The notes beneath the pieces were generated by a model. That model did no database searches. It was not told the origin of the DNA and worked only from the letters and a program-made list of their open reading frames with translations. A stretch of DNA of 64,000 nucleotides from Chitinibacter sp. FCG-7 (lineage in GTDB: Bacteria; Pseudomonadota; Gammaproteobacteria; Burkholderiales; Chitinibacteraceae): contig NZ_CP157355.1 of NCBI RefSeq assembly GCF_040047665.1, forward strand, positions 186,001-250,000, written 5' to 3'. Shown here in pieces: positions 1-9,054 of this stretch (the first letter of the stretch is position 1; every line of letters begins with the position of its first letter). The translations under genes and the position numbers were made by a program.

Positions 1-1
1 T

Positions 2-1831
2 TTGCGCGTGGCGCAAACGGTGGGTTGCGAGCGCGCATCCAGCCCGGAAATTCTGGAAGAGCTGTTTGCCGCCAAATTTGCCGAGGCGCTGAAAACCGTC
101 GGCAAAAGCATGAATTTTGAAGACCTGTATCTGGCGCGCGATAAATTTCGCGATGAAATTATCCGCCAGATTGGCGACAACCTCTCGGGCTATGTGCTGG
201 AAGACGCGGCCATTGACTATCTGGAGCAAACGCCGCTGGACCGGCTTGACCCGAACAATATTCTGGACGCACAGGGTATTCGCAAAATCACCGAATTAAC
301 CGCCATCCAGCACGTCACCACCAATGAGCTGCAACGCAATGAGCAAATGCAGATCAAGAAAAAAGACGTGGAAACCACCGAAACAATACTTGAGCTGCAA
401 CGCCAGCAAGCCGAAGCTGAAGCGCGTCAACTGCGCGAAATCACCTCGGTGCAGGCACGCGAAAAAGCCGAATCGGATCGCGTAACCTCGGAAGAGCACG
501 CCAAAGCTGAGCTGGCCCGGATTCAGGCCGAGCAACAAATCGCCGTGCAGCAGGAAAACATGCAGCGCGAAAAAGAAGTGGCGGAAAACAATCGCAAACG
601 CGCTGTAGCGATTGAGGAAGAAAAAGTCACCCGCGCACGGCAGCTGGAAATCGTCGATCGTGAGCGCGAAGTGGCGCTGCAGGAAATCGAGAAAGAAAAA
701 GCCGTTGAAATCGAGAAAAAAGCCATTGCCGACGTGGTTCGCGAGCGGATTGTGGTTGATCGCACGGTGGCCGAACAGGAAGAAGCAATTAAAGAATTGC
801 GCACGGTGGCCGAGGCCGATCGTACTCGTCAGGCGATTGTGATTGGTGCCCAGGCGCAGGCCGAAGAAAAACTGGTGCTGCAAGTGAAAGCCGCCGAAGC
901 CGACGAGCGTAGCGCCAAACACAAAGCTGTGCAGGAGCTGACGCTGGCCGACGCCATGCTCAAAGTGGCTGAAAAAGATTCGGAAGCGAAAAAACGCGAA
1001 GCCGAAGGCGTCGAAGCCATGAACGCCGCCGAAGGCCTGGCCGCTGCCCGCGTGATGCTGGTGCAGGCCGATGCCAAAGAGAAAGACGGCCTGGCACATG
1101 CCCGCGTGAAAATTGCCGATGCCGATGCGATTGCCAAGCTGGGCAGTGCAGAGGCCGAATCCTTGCGCCTGAAGCTGGAAGCCGAAGCCATCGGGAAAGA
1201 AAAACTCGGTCTGGCTGACGTCCAAGTCAAAGCCGCCGACGCCGACGCAGTCATCCGTCAGGGCGATGCCACCGCGCATGCACTGGCCAAACGTGGCGAA
1301 GCCGAGGCCAGCGTGATTCAGGCGCGTTTTGCCGCCGAATCACAAGGCTTGAACGATAAATTTGCCGCCATGCAGGCCATGAGCGACGAAACGCGCGCCC
1401 ACGAAGAATTCCGGATGCGCCTTGATTACGCACACATTGAAACCATGCGCAGCATTGAAGCCAATGTGAATATCGCCAGCGAGCAAGCCGATGTACTGGG
1501 TCAGGCGCTGTCGAAAGCCAAGATTGATATTGTCGGCGGCGAAGGCGATTACTTTGGCAAGTTTGTCAATTCGCTGGCCATCGGCAAAGCCATCGACGGC
1601 ACGATAGGCAAAAGCGACACCTTGCAGCTGGCGCTGAAAGATCATCTGGCGGGTGAACGCGATCTGATTACCGACGCCAAAGGTTTGCTTGGCAGCCTGG
1701 GACAATCTGCCGACGAGCTACAAAGCCTATCCGCCGCCGCTTTGCTGCACAAAATCGGCAGCGAAGGCACACCCGAAGCCAAAGCCGCACTGCGCAATCT
1801 GCTGCAAACCCTGGGGCAGAACAAAGGCTGA
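2..1831 (+). CDS. Flotillin-family (SPFH/Band 7) protein, 5' truncated by window edge
   Basis: The reading frame is open from the left edge, so the N-terminal membrane anchor and part of the SPFH domain lie outside the window; 609 residues are visible. After an SPFH-like start (about residues 1-100) comes a very long Glu/Ala/Arg/Lys-rich coiled coil (about 110-440) with the EAxA/AEAE repeats typical of flotillins of the YqiK type, then a more ordered C-terminal part. Flotillins assemble on membranes as scaffolds; that role is family knowledge. It is followed on the same strand by a zinc-ribbon protein and a DUF3686-type ATPase, a neighbourhood known for membrane-stress modules. The family call is strong; the exact role is inferred. 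Confidence 0.85.
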   Translation: MRVAQTVGCERASSPEILEELFAAKFAEALKTVGKSMNFEDLYLARDKFRDEIIRQIGDNLSGYVLEDAAIDYLEQTPLDRLDPNNILDAQGIRKITELTAIQHVTTNELQRNEQMQIKKKDVETTETILELQRQQAEAEARQLREITSVQAREKAESDRVTSEEHAKAELARIQAEQQIAVQQENMQREKEVAENNRKRAVAIEEEKVTRARQLEIVDREREVALQEIEKEKAVEIEKKAIADVVRERIVVDRTVAEQEEAIKELRTVAEADRTRQAIVIGAQAQAEEKLVLQVKAAEADERSAKHKAVQELTLADAMLKVAEKDSEAKKREAEGVEAMNAAEGLAAARVMLVQADAKEKDGLAHARVKIADADAIAKLGSAEAESLRLKLEAEAIGKEKLGLADVQVKAADADAVIRQGDATAHALAKRGEAEASVIQARFAAESQGLNDKFAAMQAMSDETRAHEEFRMRLDYAHIETMRSIEANVNIASEQADVLGQALSKAKIDIVGGEGDYFGKFVNSLAIGKAIDGTIGKSDTLQLALKDHLAGERDLITDAKGLLGSLGQSADELQSLSAAALLHKIGSEGTPEAKAALRNLLQTLGQNKG

Positions 1832-1905
1832 TCTTGATTTAGGCAATGTTCAGATTCTGTGTTGATATGGCCGGATATTGTGATTTGACGATGAAAAGCG
1901 ATATT

Positions 1906-2039
1906 CGTAGGGTGGGTTAGGCGGTTTTATGCCATAACCCACCGGGACGCGGTATTAATAAGAGTAGCGCCATGGTGGGTTACGGCCGAAATACCTTTGT
2001 AGTTTTAGGCAAGATCGTGGCGGCCTAACCCACCCTACG
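1906..2039. repeat. Nested palindromic intergenic repeat, MITE-like
   Basis: This lies in the 437-bp gene-free stretch between the flotillin and zinc-ribbon genes. Outer arms CGTAGGGTGGGTTAGGC (1906-1922) and GCCTAACCCACCCTACG (2023-2039) are perfect inverted repeats of 17 bp. Inside them a second pair, TAACCCACC and GGTGGGTTA (about 1935-1943 and 1974-1982), gives a two-level cruciform. Elements with this GTAGGGTGGGTTAGG core are common non-coding repeats in many bacterial genomes. No reading frame is supported inside. Confidence 0.75.
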
Positions 2040-2076
2040 CATGATCAACACCAAATCTGAACATGCCCTTGATTTG

Positions 2077-2129
2077 ATGGGTATATGGCTGCAGGCTTTT
2101 TATTAAATATCCTGCAGCCATATACCCAT
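2077..2129. repeat. Perfect 19-bp inverted repeat hairpin
   Basis: Arms at 2077-2095 (ATGGGTATATGGCTGCAGG) and 2111-2129 are exact reverse complements around a 15-bp AT-rich loop. There is no T-run directly after it, so it is not a textbook terminator, although it could end the flotillin transcript. The GGGTATA edge recurs in several hairpins of the window. The rest of the gap to 2268 shows nothing clear. Confidence 0.6.
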
Positions 2130-2268
2130 TGACCGGATGAACAAGATATTGACAAGCTCCACCGGCAAGTCAGCATCCATGCAAACCGAGGGCTCTCGTA
2201 GCAATCATGATACTCAGCACGGTATATCGCTGTAGCGCTTATTCAAAAAGATCCAGGGAGCAATACCC

Positions 2269-2871
2269 ATGCAATGCCTAACATGCAAGAGCCAGATGCA
2301 AACGCAGGAAGTGGCCAAAGGTTTATTAAGCGCAGTCTGTACCGCCTGTGCTGGCGTGTGGCTTGATCTGCGCGTCTACCAGCGCTGGATTGCGGCGCGC
2401 CAGTCAGCACTGACGCCTTCCCAGCTCAATGACGCAGCCAGCACTCAAGTGCTGGCGAGCGAAGTAGAGCCTGAACCGCTTGAACCGGTAACAGAAGCAA
2501 CACCGCAGGCGCTGCGCTGCCCGCAATGTCAGAATCTGCTGCAGAAGTATCGCATTGCCAGCCAGCAGGCCTTCCGGGTTGACCGTTGCGCTCCCTGCCA
2601 TCAGGTCTGGTTTGACGCGCCCGAGTGGCGCAGCCTGAACGAACAGGGCTTGCTGACGTCGCTCACGGCGATTTTAAGTGATCGTGGCCAGCGCGATATT
2701 CGCGCCGCCGAAACGCGGGAAAGATTGGCGCAGATGTACCAGCAACGTTTTGGCGCTGCCGACTACGCACAAGCCGCAGCTGTGCGTGAATGGCTGGCGC
2801 AGCATCCGCAGCGCAGACACATTCTGGCGTATTTAAGCGCACCCGATCCTTACGCTGCGCCCGCCAATTAA
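2269..2871 (+). CDS. Double zf-TFIIB zinc-ribbon protein
   Basis: This is a 200-residue protein with two zinc ribbons. The first is at about residues 3-33 (C3xxC6, then C24xxC27 followed by GVWLD). The second starts at about residue 84 (CPQC, then CAPC followed by VWFD). The C-x-x-C pairs ending in a Trp-Asp motif are characteristic of the zf-TFIIB family. A short linker with acidic and proline residues joins them, and a helical C-terminal tail follows. No signal peptide is visible, so it is probably cytoplasmic. It lies 62 bp before the large ATPase on the same strand, so co-transcription is likely. Function unknown; a metal-stabilised adaptor is one possibility. Confidence 0.8.
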   Translation: MQCLTCKSQMQTQEVAKGLLSAVCTACAGVWLDLRVYQRWIAARQSALTPSQLNDAASTQVLASEVEPEPLEPVTEATPQALRCPQCQNLLQKYRIASQQAFRVDRCAPCHQVWFDAPEWRSLNEQGLLTSLTAILSDRGQRDIRAAETRERLAQMYQQRFGAADYAQAAAVREWLAQHPQRRHILAYLSAPDPYAAPAN

Positions 2872-2933
2872 GCCGCCCCACCCCGCGCAGCGGGTATTCC
2901 CACTATGCAGAGCCTTGAGAGCAAGCCCGAGAT

Positions 2934-5900
2934 ATGAGCACATCGACAGACCAAAACATCAGCGCCGACCAGGATATGAGCAACAATGGCGGCTATGAAT
3001 TGCTGTGCCAGCGTTTGGCCAGCCAGGGGCAGACTTTGCTGGCCAAAGCCGGTGTGCTCAATGAGTCGCGTCTGGCGGCGTTTGGTCGCGCCGAATTGCG
3101 CCTGCTGGGCAGAACGCGCGCGCGCACCGAAAATGCCTGCCAGGCGCGCGATCTGGTTCGCGTCGGGGATTTGCTGCTATTTGCTTACAACGTCCATCTG
3201 GGGCTGCGCAAGGAAACACGGATTGACGATGTGTTCAGCCTGTATCGCCTGAGCGGTGAAGGTGACACTCTGGATTTGCAGCCTGTAGCGGTCACAGGAT
3301 CGTTTCTGGACGAAGTGCGTTTTGTCGCCGATTTTCGCGAGCTGTACGCCTATTACAAAAATGCCAGCCTGCGCCAGCTGCGCGTCACCGGGGATAAGCT
3401 GCTGGCGGCATTCCAGATCGGCTTGCGCCCCACCGACGTGCGCGTGTTCCGCTGGCAAATGAATCGTGACGGTAGCGTGCAATACATTGATAACCGTGGC
3501 GAGCGCGATATCGTCCTGCCGCCAGCGCACGATTTTGAATGGGTCGCCACCACCCGCGCCGAACACATCAATGGCAAGCACCCGCATGTCAATATTCTGG
3601 ATACGTTGTTTGTGGAAACAATTGGCGGCGATTTAACCGTCAAGGTGGAAAACAATACCGATACCGGGCGCGGCATCTACAGCGAGCCGGTAGACGATGC
3701 CAATCAGTCACTGACCGATGCCGAGGTCAGCTACGCGCAGCTGGGCAGCCTGATCCTGCTGAAAATCCTGCCGTATCGCGAAACGGTTTATCGCTATCTG
3801 GTGTTTAATTCGCGCACGCAGCAGGTGCTCAGGATTGACGGGATCGGCGAATCTTGCGTGCAATTGCCGGAAGATCACGGGATTATTTTCCCCGGCGGCT
3901 GCTATTTGCAAAGCGGCGAGTACAAGACGTTTAGCGAAAACGTCGCCGGGATGAAATTCAAACGCATGATCAGATCGCCCAATGGCGAGGATGTGCTGTA
4001 TGTGTTTTACGAGCCGATCGCCGGCCGTCTGGCGCTGCTGGCCTACAATCTGATCGACAAAACGCTTTCCAGCCCCTTGCTGAGCAATGGCTATGCGCGC
4101 TTTGACGACGGGCGGGTCTTGCTGTTTACCAGCGAAAGCGAAGAAGCCACTCGGCTGCACCCCATGCAGCTGTGGAATACGCCTTTTTGCAGTGAAGACC
4201 ACGCTGCGGCAACACCACCGGCCGGATTTTTTGGCCGGATTGGCAACGCCGAGCTGGTACGCGGCATTGCCGAAGTGTTTGCCATTGCCCGAGGAACGGC
4301 CGAGCTGAAAGCGACCCGAGTGCATTACGAAGCGCTGATTCGCAGCGTAACGCATTTGATGGACGGTTATTTCTGGCTGGACGCGCCTGAGGCGGGCGAT
4401 CTGGCGCAGGAGCTCAAAGCGATTGTGGCCACCGCGCGTTTAACGCTGGACGAATTTGATAAAGTCCAGAGCATCCGCCATAGCGCCAGCAAGGCACTGG
4501 AAGACGCCAGCGCCAAGCAAAAGCAATGCCTGACCAGCATCGCCGCCACCATCTGGCGCACGCCGCAGCAGTTTGTGGAAACGCTGGCGCAATTGCGCCT
4601 GCTGCGCGGCGAATTGCTGGCACTGCGCGAACAGCGCTATATCGATACCACGGCGCTCGATCAGCTCGACGCCGGGCTGGCCCAGCAACAGCAGCGTTTG
4701 TCAGATGAAACCGTGCGCTTTCTGGCCGACCCCAAATCACTGGCGCTGTATCACCAAGAGCTGGACAAAATAGCGGCCAGCCTGCCCGACATCAGCACCG
4801 TGATTGCGCTGGCCCCACAGCTCAAAGCGCTGGATGAAACCGCCAGCGGGCTTGATCTGCTGACCGAATTGCTGGCTGGGTTGGAAAGTGGCGATCCAAC
4901 AGTCAGAACACGCATTCTGGATGACGTGGGCGAAGTGTACGCCCGGCTTAATCAGGTGCGCGCCAGCGTTCGCCAGCAACGCGATCAGCTAGCCGTGCGT
5001 GAAGCCAGCGCCGAATTTGGCGCCCAATTCAAATTATTTGGCCAATCGGTCGCCAATACGCTCGATCTGCTCACGACGCCGGAGCAATGCGAAGATTCGC
5101 TAACCCAATTGCTCACCCAGCTCGAAGGGCTGGAGAGCCGCTTTGGCGAGCAAACGACTTTTCTGGACGATATCCTGGCCAAGCGCGAGGCCGTGTTTGA
5201 AGCTTTTTCAGCCAAAAAGCAAACGCTGCTCGCCGCACGGCAACAGCGGGCGCAATCGCTGAATGCGGCTGCTGCACGGATTATCAGCGGAATTGAAAAA
5301 CGCTTGCAGCGCTTTGAAAGCCCTGAGGCCGTACACAGCTATTTTGCTGCCGACGCCATGGTGGTCAAGCTGCGCGGCCTGATTGACGAGCTGCGCCAGC
5401 TCAACGCCACCGTCGAGGCGGACACCGTTGAGGCCAAGCTCAAATCCTTGCGGGATAATGCAGTGGGTATGCAGCGGGACCGCTCGGATTTATTCGGCTC
5501 TGACGGCATACGTCTGGGTCGACATACCTTTAGCGTCACCACACAAGCTGTTGACCTCACCTTGCTGATGCGTGACGATGCTTTGTGCATCCACCTGACC
5601 GGCACCGATTTTTACGACCCGGTACACGATGAGCGCCTGACTCCCTTGCGCCAGTACTGGCCGCTGACCTTGCCGTCGGAAAGTGGCGATGTTTATCGCG
5701 CTGAATATCTGGCCTGGCGGATGCTGATGGCCATGCATGCCGGTGAGCTTTCCGCCGCCAACCTGGAAGAAGCGCGCCTGTCAGAAGCCGGGCTATTGCC
5801 GGTGGTGCGCGAGTTTGCATCCGTGCGCTATCAGGACGCTTATCAGAAAGGCGTCCATGATGTCGATGCGGTCCAAATTCTGGCCGCCTTGCTGCCGATG

Positions 5901-8300
5901 GATCTGCAAGCCGGGCTGCTGCGCCATGCGCCCTTGCCACGTGCGCTGGCCGCATTATTCTGGCAGTTTGGCATTGTTGAAGAGGCGCGCGCGCAGTGGC
6001 TAAGCCGTGCTGAAAATGCCAGAAAAATCGCCCAAGAATTCGGCCAGACCCGTGCCCTGCAGGATTTGCACGCAGCCTTGCGCGGCAAACTGGGCGAATT
6101 TCTGGCGCAGGAACAGCTACTTGTCGAGCCGAATGTACAACAAGCCTTGCTCGATTATCTGCTGGCCGAACTGACCAGCGGACATAGCACATGGTGCGCC
6201 AGCGCCGATGCCAGCCATCTGCACGAGCAGCTGCTGCTCCAGCTGGAGCGGCGCAATGCCTTATCTACTTTGCGCGAAGGCTTGCAACACGGCCAACTGC
6301 GTGATCGCTGGGCCTTGGCGCAGGCATGGTGCGAAGCCTTTGCGCTGCACACGCCAGCAGACGAGGCGCAGCCTCAGACATTATCGCTGGCCTGCGTGCC
6401 CGAAGCGGCCGCCATGCTCTTGTGCGAGATGCCGCGTCAGCGGCTGAATGTGGCGCTGGCACAGCATTTAAGCGGCTTGCTGGGCACGCACACGCGAATT
6501 CAGGAGGGCCGAATGACGCTGGACCTGAATGAATTCAGCCTGCGCTTACAGCAACATGATTTGATCGTCGAGCCAGCATTCCGCCAACTGCAGGCCATCC
6601 GCCAGCAATTGATCGATGAAATGCGCAAGAGCATCCGGCTGGAACAATATCAGGCCAAACCCTTGGCTGGGTTTGTGCGTAATCAGTTGATCGATCAGGT
6701 CTATCTGCCGCTGATTGGCGACAATCTGGCCAAGCAGATCGGCACGGCTGGTGATGCGCGGCGCAGCGATCTGATGGGTTTGCTATTGCTGATTTCTCCG
6801 CCGGGCTACGGCAAAACCACCCTGATGGAATATGTAGCCAACCGGCTGGGACTGATCTTTGTCCGCGTCAATTGTCCAGCACTGGGCCATGATGTGACGA
6901 CGCTTGATCCGGCGCAGGCAGGCAATAGCGCCGCACGTCAGGAGCTGGAGAAACTGAATCTGGGTCTGGCCATGGGCAATAATGTCATGCTGTATCTGGA
7001 CGATATTCAGCATACCAATCCGGAGTTTTTGCAGCGTTTTATCGCCTTGTGCGATGGCACACGCCGCATCGAAGGCATCTGGCGTGGCCAGCCACGCAGC
7101 TATGATTTGCGCGGCAAGCGTTTTTGCGTGGTAATGGCCGGTAATCCCTACACCGAATCGGGCGATACATTCCGCATCCCCGACATGCTGGCCAACCGGG
7201 CCGATATTTATAATCTGGGCGATGTGCTATCCGGCAAAGAGCATTTATTTGCCTTGTCGTACATCGAAAATAGCCTGACGGCCAACCCGGTACTGGCCCC
7301 ACTGGCCAACCGTGACCCGGCTGATTTACAGCTCTTTTTGCGCTGGGCAGCCGGTGAACAGATCCAACTGACCGATTTCAAACACGGCTACAGCAGCGCG
7401 GAAGCTGGCGAGATTGTCGCCGTGCTGCAAAAACTGTTTGCGGCCCGCGATGTACTAATGAAAGTAAACGCCGCCTATATTGCATCGGCCGCGCAGGCCG
7501 ACGCTTATCGCGTCGAGCCGCCATTCAAACTGCAAGGCAGTTATCGCAATATGAGCAAGCTGGCAGTAAAAATCTCGGCCTTGCTCAATGAGACCGAATT
7601 AGCCAATTTAATCCGCGATCACTATTTGGGTGAGGCGCAAACGCTGACGCATGGCGCGGAAGAAAACCTGCTCAAACTCAAAGCGATGCAAAACGCATTG
7701 ACGCCAGAAGAGCTGGAGCGCTGGGAGCAGATTAAACGTGATTTCCTGCACCACAAACGCATGGGCGGCAGCGATGCCGATGGCGCAACTAAGCTTGCGC
7801 AACAGGTCTCGCATATCGTCACCGCGCTGAGCGAAATCAGCGCACGACTCGGTAGCGACGAGCGAATTAGCAGCGGACTGAGCGAAATTAGCCAGCAATT
7901 GGCCAATCGGCAAAACAGCGAGGCCTTATTGCAATCGCAGGAGCTGAATCATCTGAAAGTACAAACCGAACTGCAGGCCAAATTGCAGCAACAGGAAATC
8001 CAAACTGATTTGCAGCTCAAGCTCAAACAATGGCAGCACGAACAAAACAAAGCACTCGGCCAAGGGCTGGGCCAGATCAATGACACCTTAAGCAAAATGC
8101 AGCCACAGATTGTGGTAGAACCCCAGCCAGAAATCGTTTCCGTCCTGCAGGGCCTAGCTCACGCCTATGAAAACAGCCTGATCCCGGTGATCAGCGCCAT
8201 GCAGCACAAAATCCGCCTGGATCATGACATCTGGGACAAAGTACAGGTGATTGGCGAACAGATCAGATTGCTGGAAATGCATTTGAAAAACACAAACTGA
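2934..8300 (+). CDS. Giant DUF3686-type AAA ATPase ('DNA repair ATPase' family)
   Basis: This 1788-residue single frame is the largest gene in the window. The N-terminal half (about residues 20-450) resembles the DUF3686 domain of proteins often named DNA repair ATPase. A long helical, coiled-coil-like region follows (about 480-850). A MoxR-like AAA domain sits at about 1270-1500, with Walker A SPPGYGKTT (about 1288) and Walker B MLYLDDIQ (about 1352). The C-terminus (about 1590-1720) is again Gln/Leu-rich coiled coil. Family members co-occur with flotillin and zinc-ribbon proteins in membrane-stress gene sets, as here; a direct DNA-repair role is only a database name. The ATG at 2934 follows a GAGCAAGCCCGAG stretch, a weak ribosome site. 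Confidence 0.8.
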   Translation: MSTSTDQNISADQDMSNNGGYELLCQRLASQGQTLLAKAGVLNESRLAAFGRAELRLLGRTRARTENACQARDLVRVGDLLLFAYNVHLGLRKETRIDDVFSLYRLSGEGDTLDLQPVAVTGSFLDEVRFVADFRELYAYYKNASLRQLRVTGDKLLAAFQIGLRPTDVRVFRWQMNRDGSVQYIDNRGERDIVLPPAHDFEWVATTRAEHINGKHPHVNILDTLFVETIGGDLTVKVENNTDTGRGIYSEPVDDANQSLTDAEVSYAQLGSLILLKILPYRETVYRYLVFNSRTQQVLRIDGIGESCVQLPEDHGIIFPGGCYLQSGEYKTFSENVAGMKFKRMIRSPNGEDVLYVFYEPIAGRLALLAYNLIDKTLSSPLLSNGYARFDDGRVLLFTSESEEATRLHPMQLWNTPFCSEDHAAATPPAGFFGRIGNAELVRGIAEVFAIARGTAELKATRVHYEALIRSVTHLMDGYFWLDAPEAGDLAQELKAIVATARLTLDEFDKVQSIRHSASKALEDASAKQKQCLTSIAATIWRTPQQFVETLAQLRLLRGELLALREQRYIDTTALDQLDAGLAQQQQRLSDETVRFLADPKSLALYHQELDKIAASLPDISTVIALAPQLKALDETASGLDLLTELLAGLESGDPTVRTRILDDVGEVYARLNQVRASVRQQRDQLAVREASAEFGAQFKLFGQSVANTLDLLTTPEQCEDSLTQLLTQLEGLESRFGEQTTFLDDILAKREAVFEAFSAKKQTLLAARQQRAQSLNAAAARIISGIEKRLQRFESPEAVHSYFAADAMVVKLRGLIDELRQLNATVEADTVEAKLKSLRDNAVGMQRDRSDLFGSDGIRLGRHTFSVTTQAVDLTLLMRDDALCIHLTGTDFYDPVHDERLTPLRQYWPLTLPSESGDVYRAEYLAWRMLMAMHAGELSAANLEEARLSEAGLLPVVREFASVRYQDAYQKGVHDVDAVQILAALLPMDLQAGLLRHAPLPRALAALFWQFGIVEEARAQWLSRAENARKIAQEFGQTRALQDLHAALRGKLGEFLAQEQLLVEPNVQQALLDYLLAELTSGHSTWCASADASHLHEQLLLQLERRNALSTLREGLQHGQLRDRWALAQAWCEAFALHTPADEAQPQTLSLACVPEAAAMLLCEMPRQRLNVALAQHLSGLLGTHTRIQEGRMTLDLNEFSLRLQQHDLIVEPAFRQLQAIRQQLIDEMRKSIRLEQYQAKPLAGFVRNQLIDQVYLPLIGDNLAKQIGTAGDARRSDLMGLLLLISPPGYGKTTLMEYVANRLGLIFVRVNCPALGHDVTTLDPAQAGNSAARQELEKLNLGLAMGNNVMLYLDDIQHTNPEFLQRFIALCDGTRRIEGIWRGQPRSYDLRGKRFCVVMAGNPYTESGDTFRIPDMLANRADIYNLGDVLSGKEHLFALSYIENSLTANPVLAPLANRDPADLQLFLRWAAGEQIQLTDFKHGYSSAEAGEIVAVLQKLFAARDVLMKVNAAYIASAAQADAYRVEPPFKLQGSYRNMSKLAVKISALLNETELANLIRDHYLGEAQTLTHGAEENLLKLKAMQNALTPEELERWEQIKRDFLHHKRMGGSDADGATKLAQQVSHIVTALSEISARLGSDERISSGLSEISQQLANRQNSEALLQSQELNHLKVQTELQAKLQQQEIQTDLQLKLKQWQHEQNKALGQGLGQINDTLSKMQPQIVVEPQPEIVSVLQGLAHAYENSLIPVISAMQHKIRLDHDIWDKVQVIGEQIRLLEMHLKNTN

Positions 8301-8497
8301 GCCAGCCCCCACCGTGACCAACACCCAAGCCCTCATGTACCAGCCAATCCCACCGCCGCTTGGCCTAGAAAGGCCAAGCAGCAATATGGACTCGAAATCC
8401 TAACCTTTCGCTTAACTTGGTCATCCAAGATTGGAACTTGGGACTAACACATGCCTGCAGCATTCCAATAACAGATTATTTACAACATTAGAGAGTT

Positions 8498-8767
8498 ATG
8501 TTTCTTATGCGAACCCAATTGGTATTTCATCTGTCGATTGTCGCGTTGGTTGCCCCAGTCTGGGCTGGAGAAGCAGCTGTCAAATTGACATTGGCAGAAC
8601 AGCTAGAACGGGTACAGACTGCTGGACCTCGCGCAATCACCACTTACTGCGGACAAGAGGTCCCGGCACTAAAAGAGCAGATGGAGGACGAATACCAGCG
8701 TTTCATATTAAAGCTAACAACTGCAACTGAACCTCTGGCGCCTTCGACTTGGCAAGGCAATGTCTGA
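8498..8767 (+). CDS. Small secreted protein, unknown
   Basis: This encodes 89 residues with a plausible signal peptide (hydrophobic LVFHLSIVALVAP, then VWAGEA with an AxA-like cleavage site) and a charged, helical mature part containing one Cys. Two ATGs compete: 8498 and 8507. The purine-rich GAGAG at 8491-8495 is better spaced for 8507. No family was recognised. It stands alone, 197 bp after the large ATPase gene and 287 bp before the next gene. It may be a genuine small periplasmic protein or a remnant of a longer one. Confidence 0.4.
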   Translation: MFLMRTQLVFHLSIVALVAPVWAGEAAVKLTLAEQLERVQTAGPRAITTYCGQEVPALKEQMEDEYQRFILKLTTATEPLAPSTWQGNV

Positions 8768-8857
8768 ACATAGCTTCTTAGACCCTAATGAACTCGACCA
8801 GATTGGCAGCAGGACGCACATTGGCTTATGAAGTGGCTCAAACCCAAACAGGGTTGC

Positions 8858-8870
8858 CAGCAAGTTGCTG
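8858..8870. promoter_or_regulatory. CAGCAA-N-TTGCTG palindrome, candidate activator site
   Basis: CAGCAAGTTGCTG is a perfect 13-bp palindrome about 110 bp upstream of the sigma-54 promoter at 8981. That distance is usual for an enhancer-binding protein. The same palindrome, differing only in the central base, occurs upstream of the sigma-54 promoters at 21716 and 54964. Confidence 0.5.
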
Positions 8871-8980
8871 AGATTTCAACAGTAACTTGGCATTAATTAA
8901 ATACACCCATCCCCAGCAAAAAAACACAACTCATTGTTTTATATCACCATATATAAAACCAGTCCCTAGTGTGATGGATT

Positions 8981-8996
8981 TGGCACAAGCTTTGCT
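8981..8996 (+). promoter_or_regulatory. Sigma-54 promoter
   Basis: TGGCACAAGCTTTGCT has GG at 8982-8983 and GC at 8994-8995, the exact GG-N10-GC spacing, and closely matches TGGCAC-N5-TTGCW. It lies 59 bp before the monooxygenase start at 9055. Confidence 0.8.
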
Positions 8997-9054
8997 AATT
9001 ACTGAATTGTAAGCTGCCATGCGAGCAGCTCATTTCATCGCAAAGGGGTAAGTC

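Noticed and set aside
296..1279. Long open frame (327 codons) antisense to the flotillin gene
   Set aside because: It mirrors the repetitive Glu/Ala codons of the coiled coil on the other strand, reads as a Phe/His-rich composition unlike a protein, and has no ribosome site.
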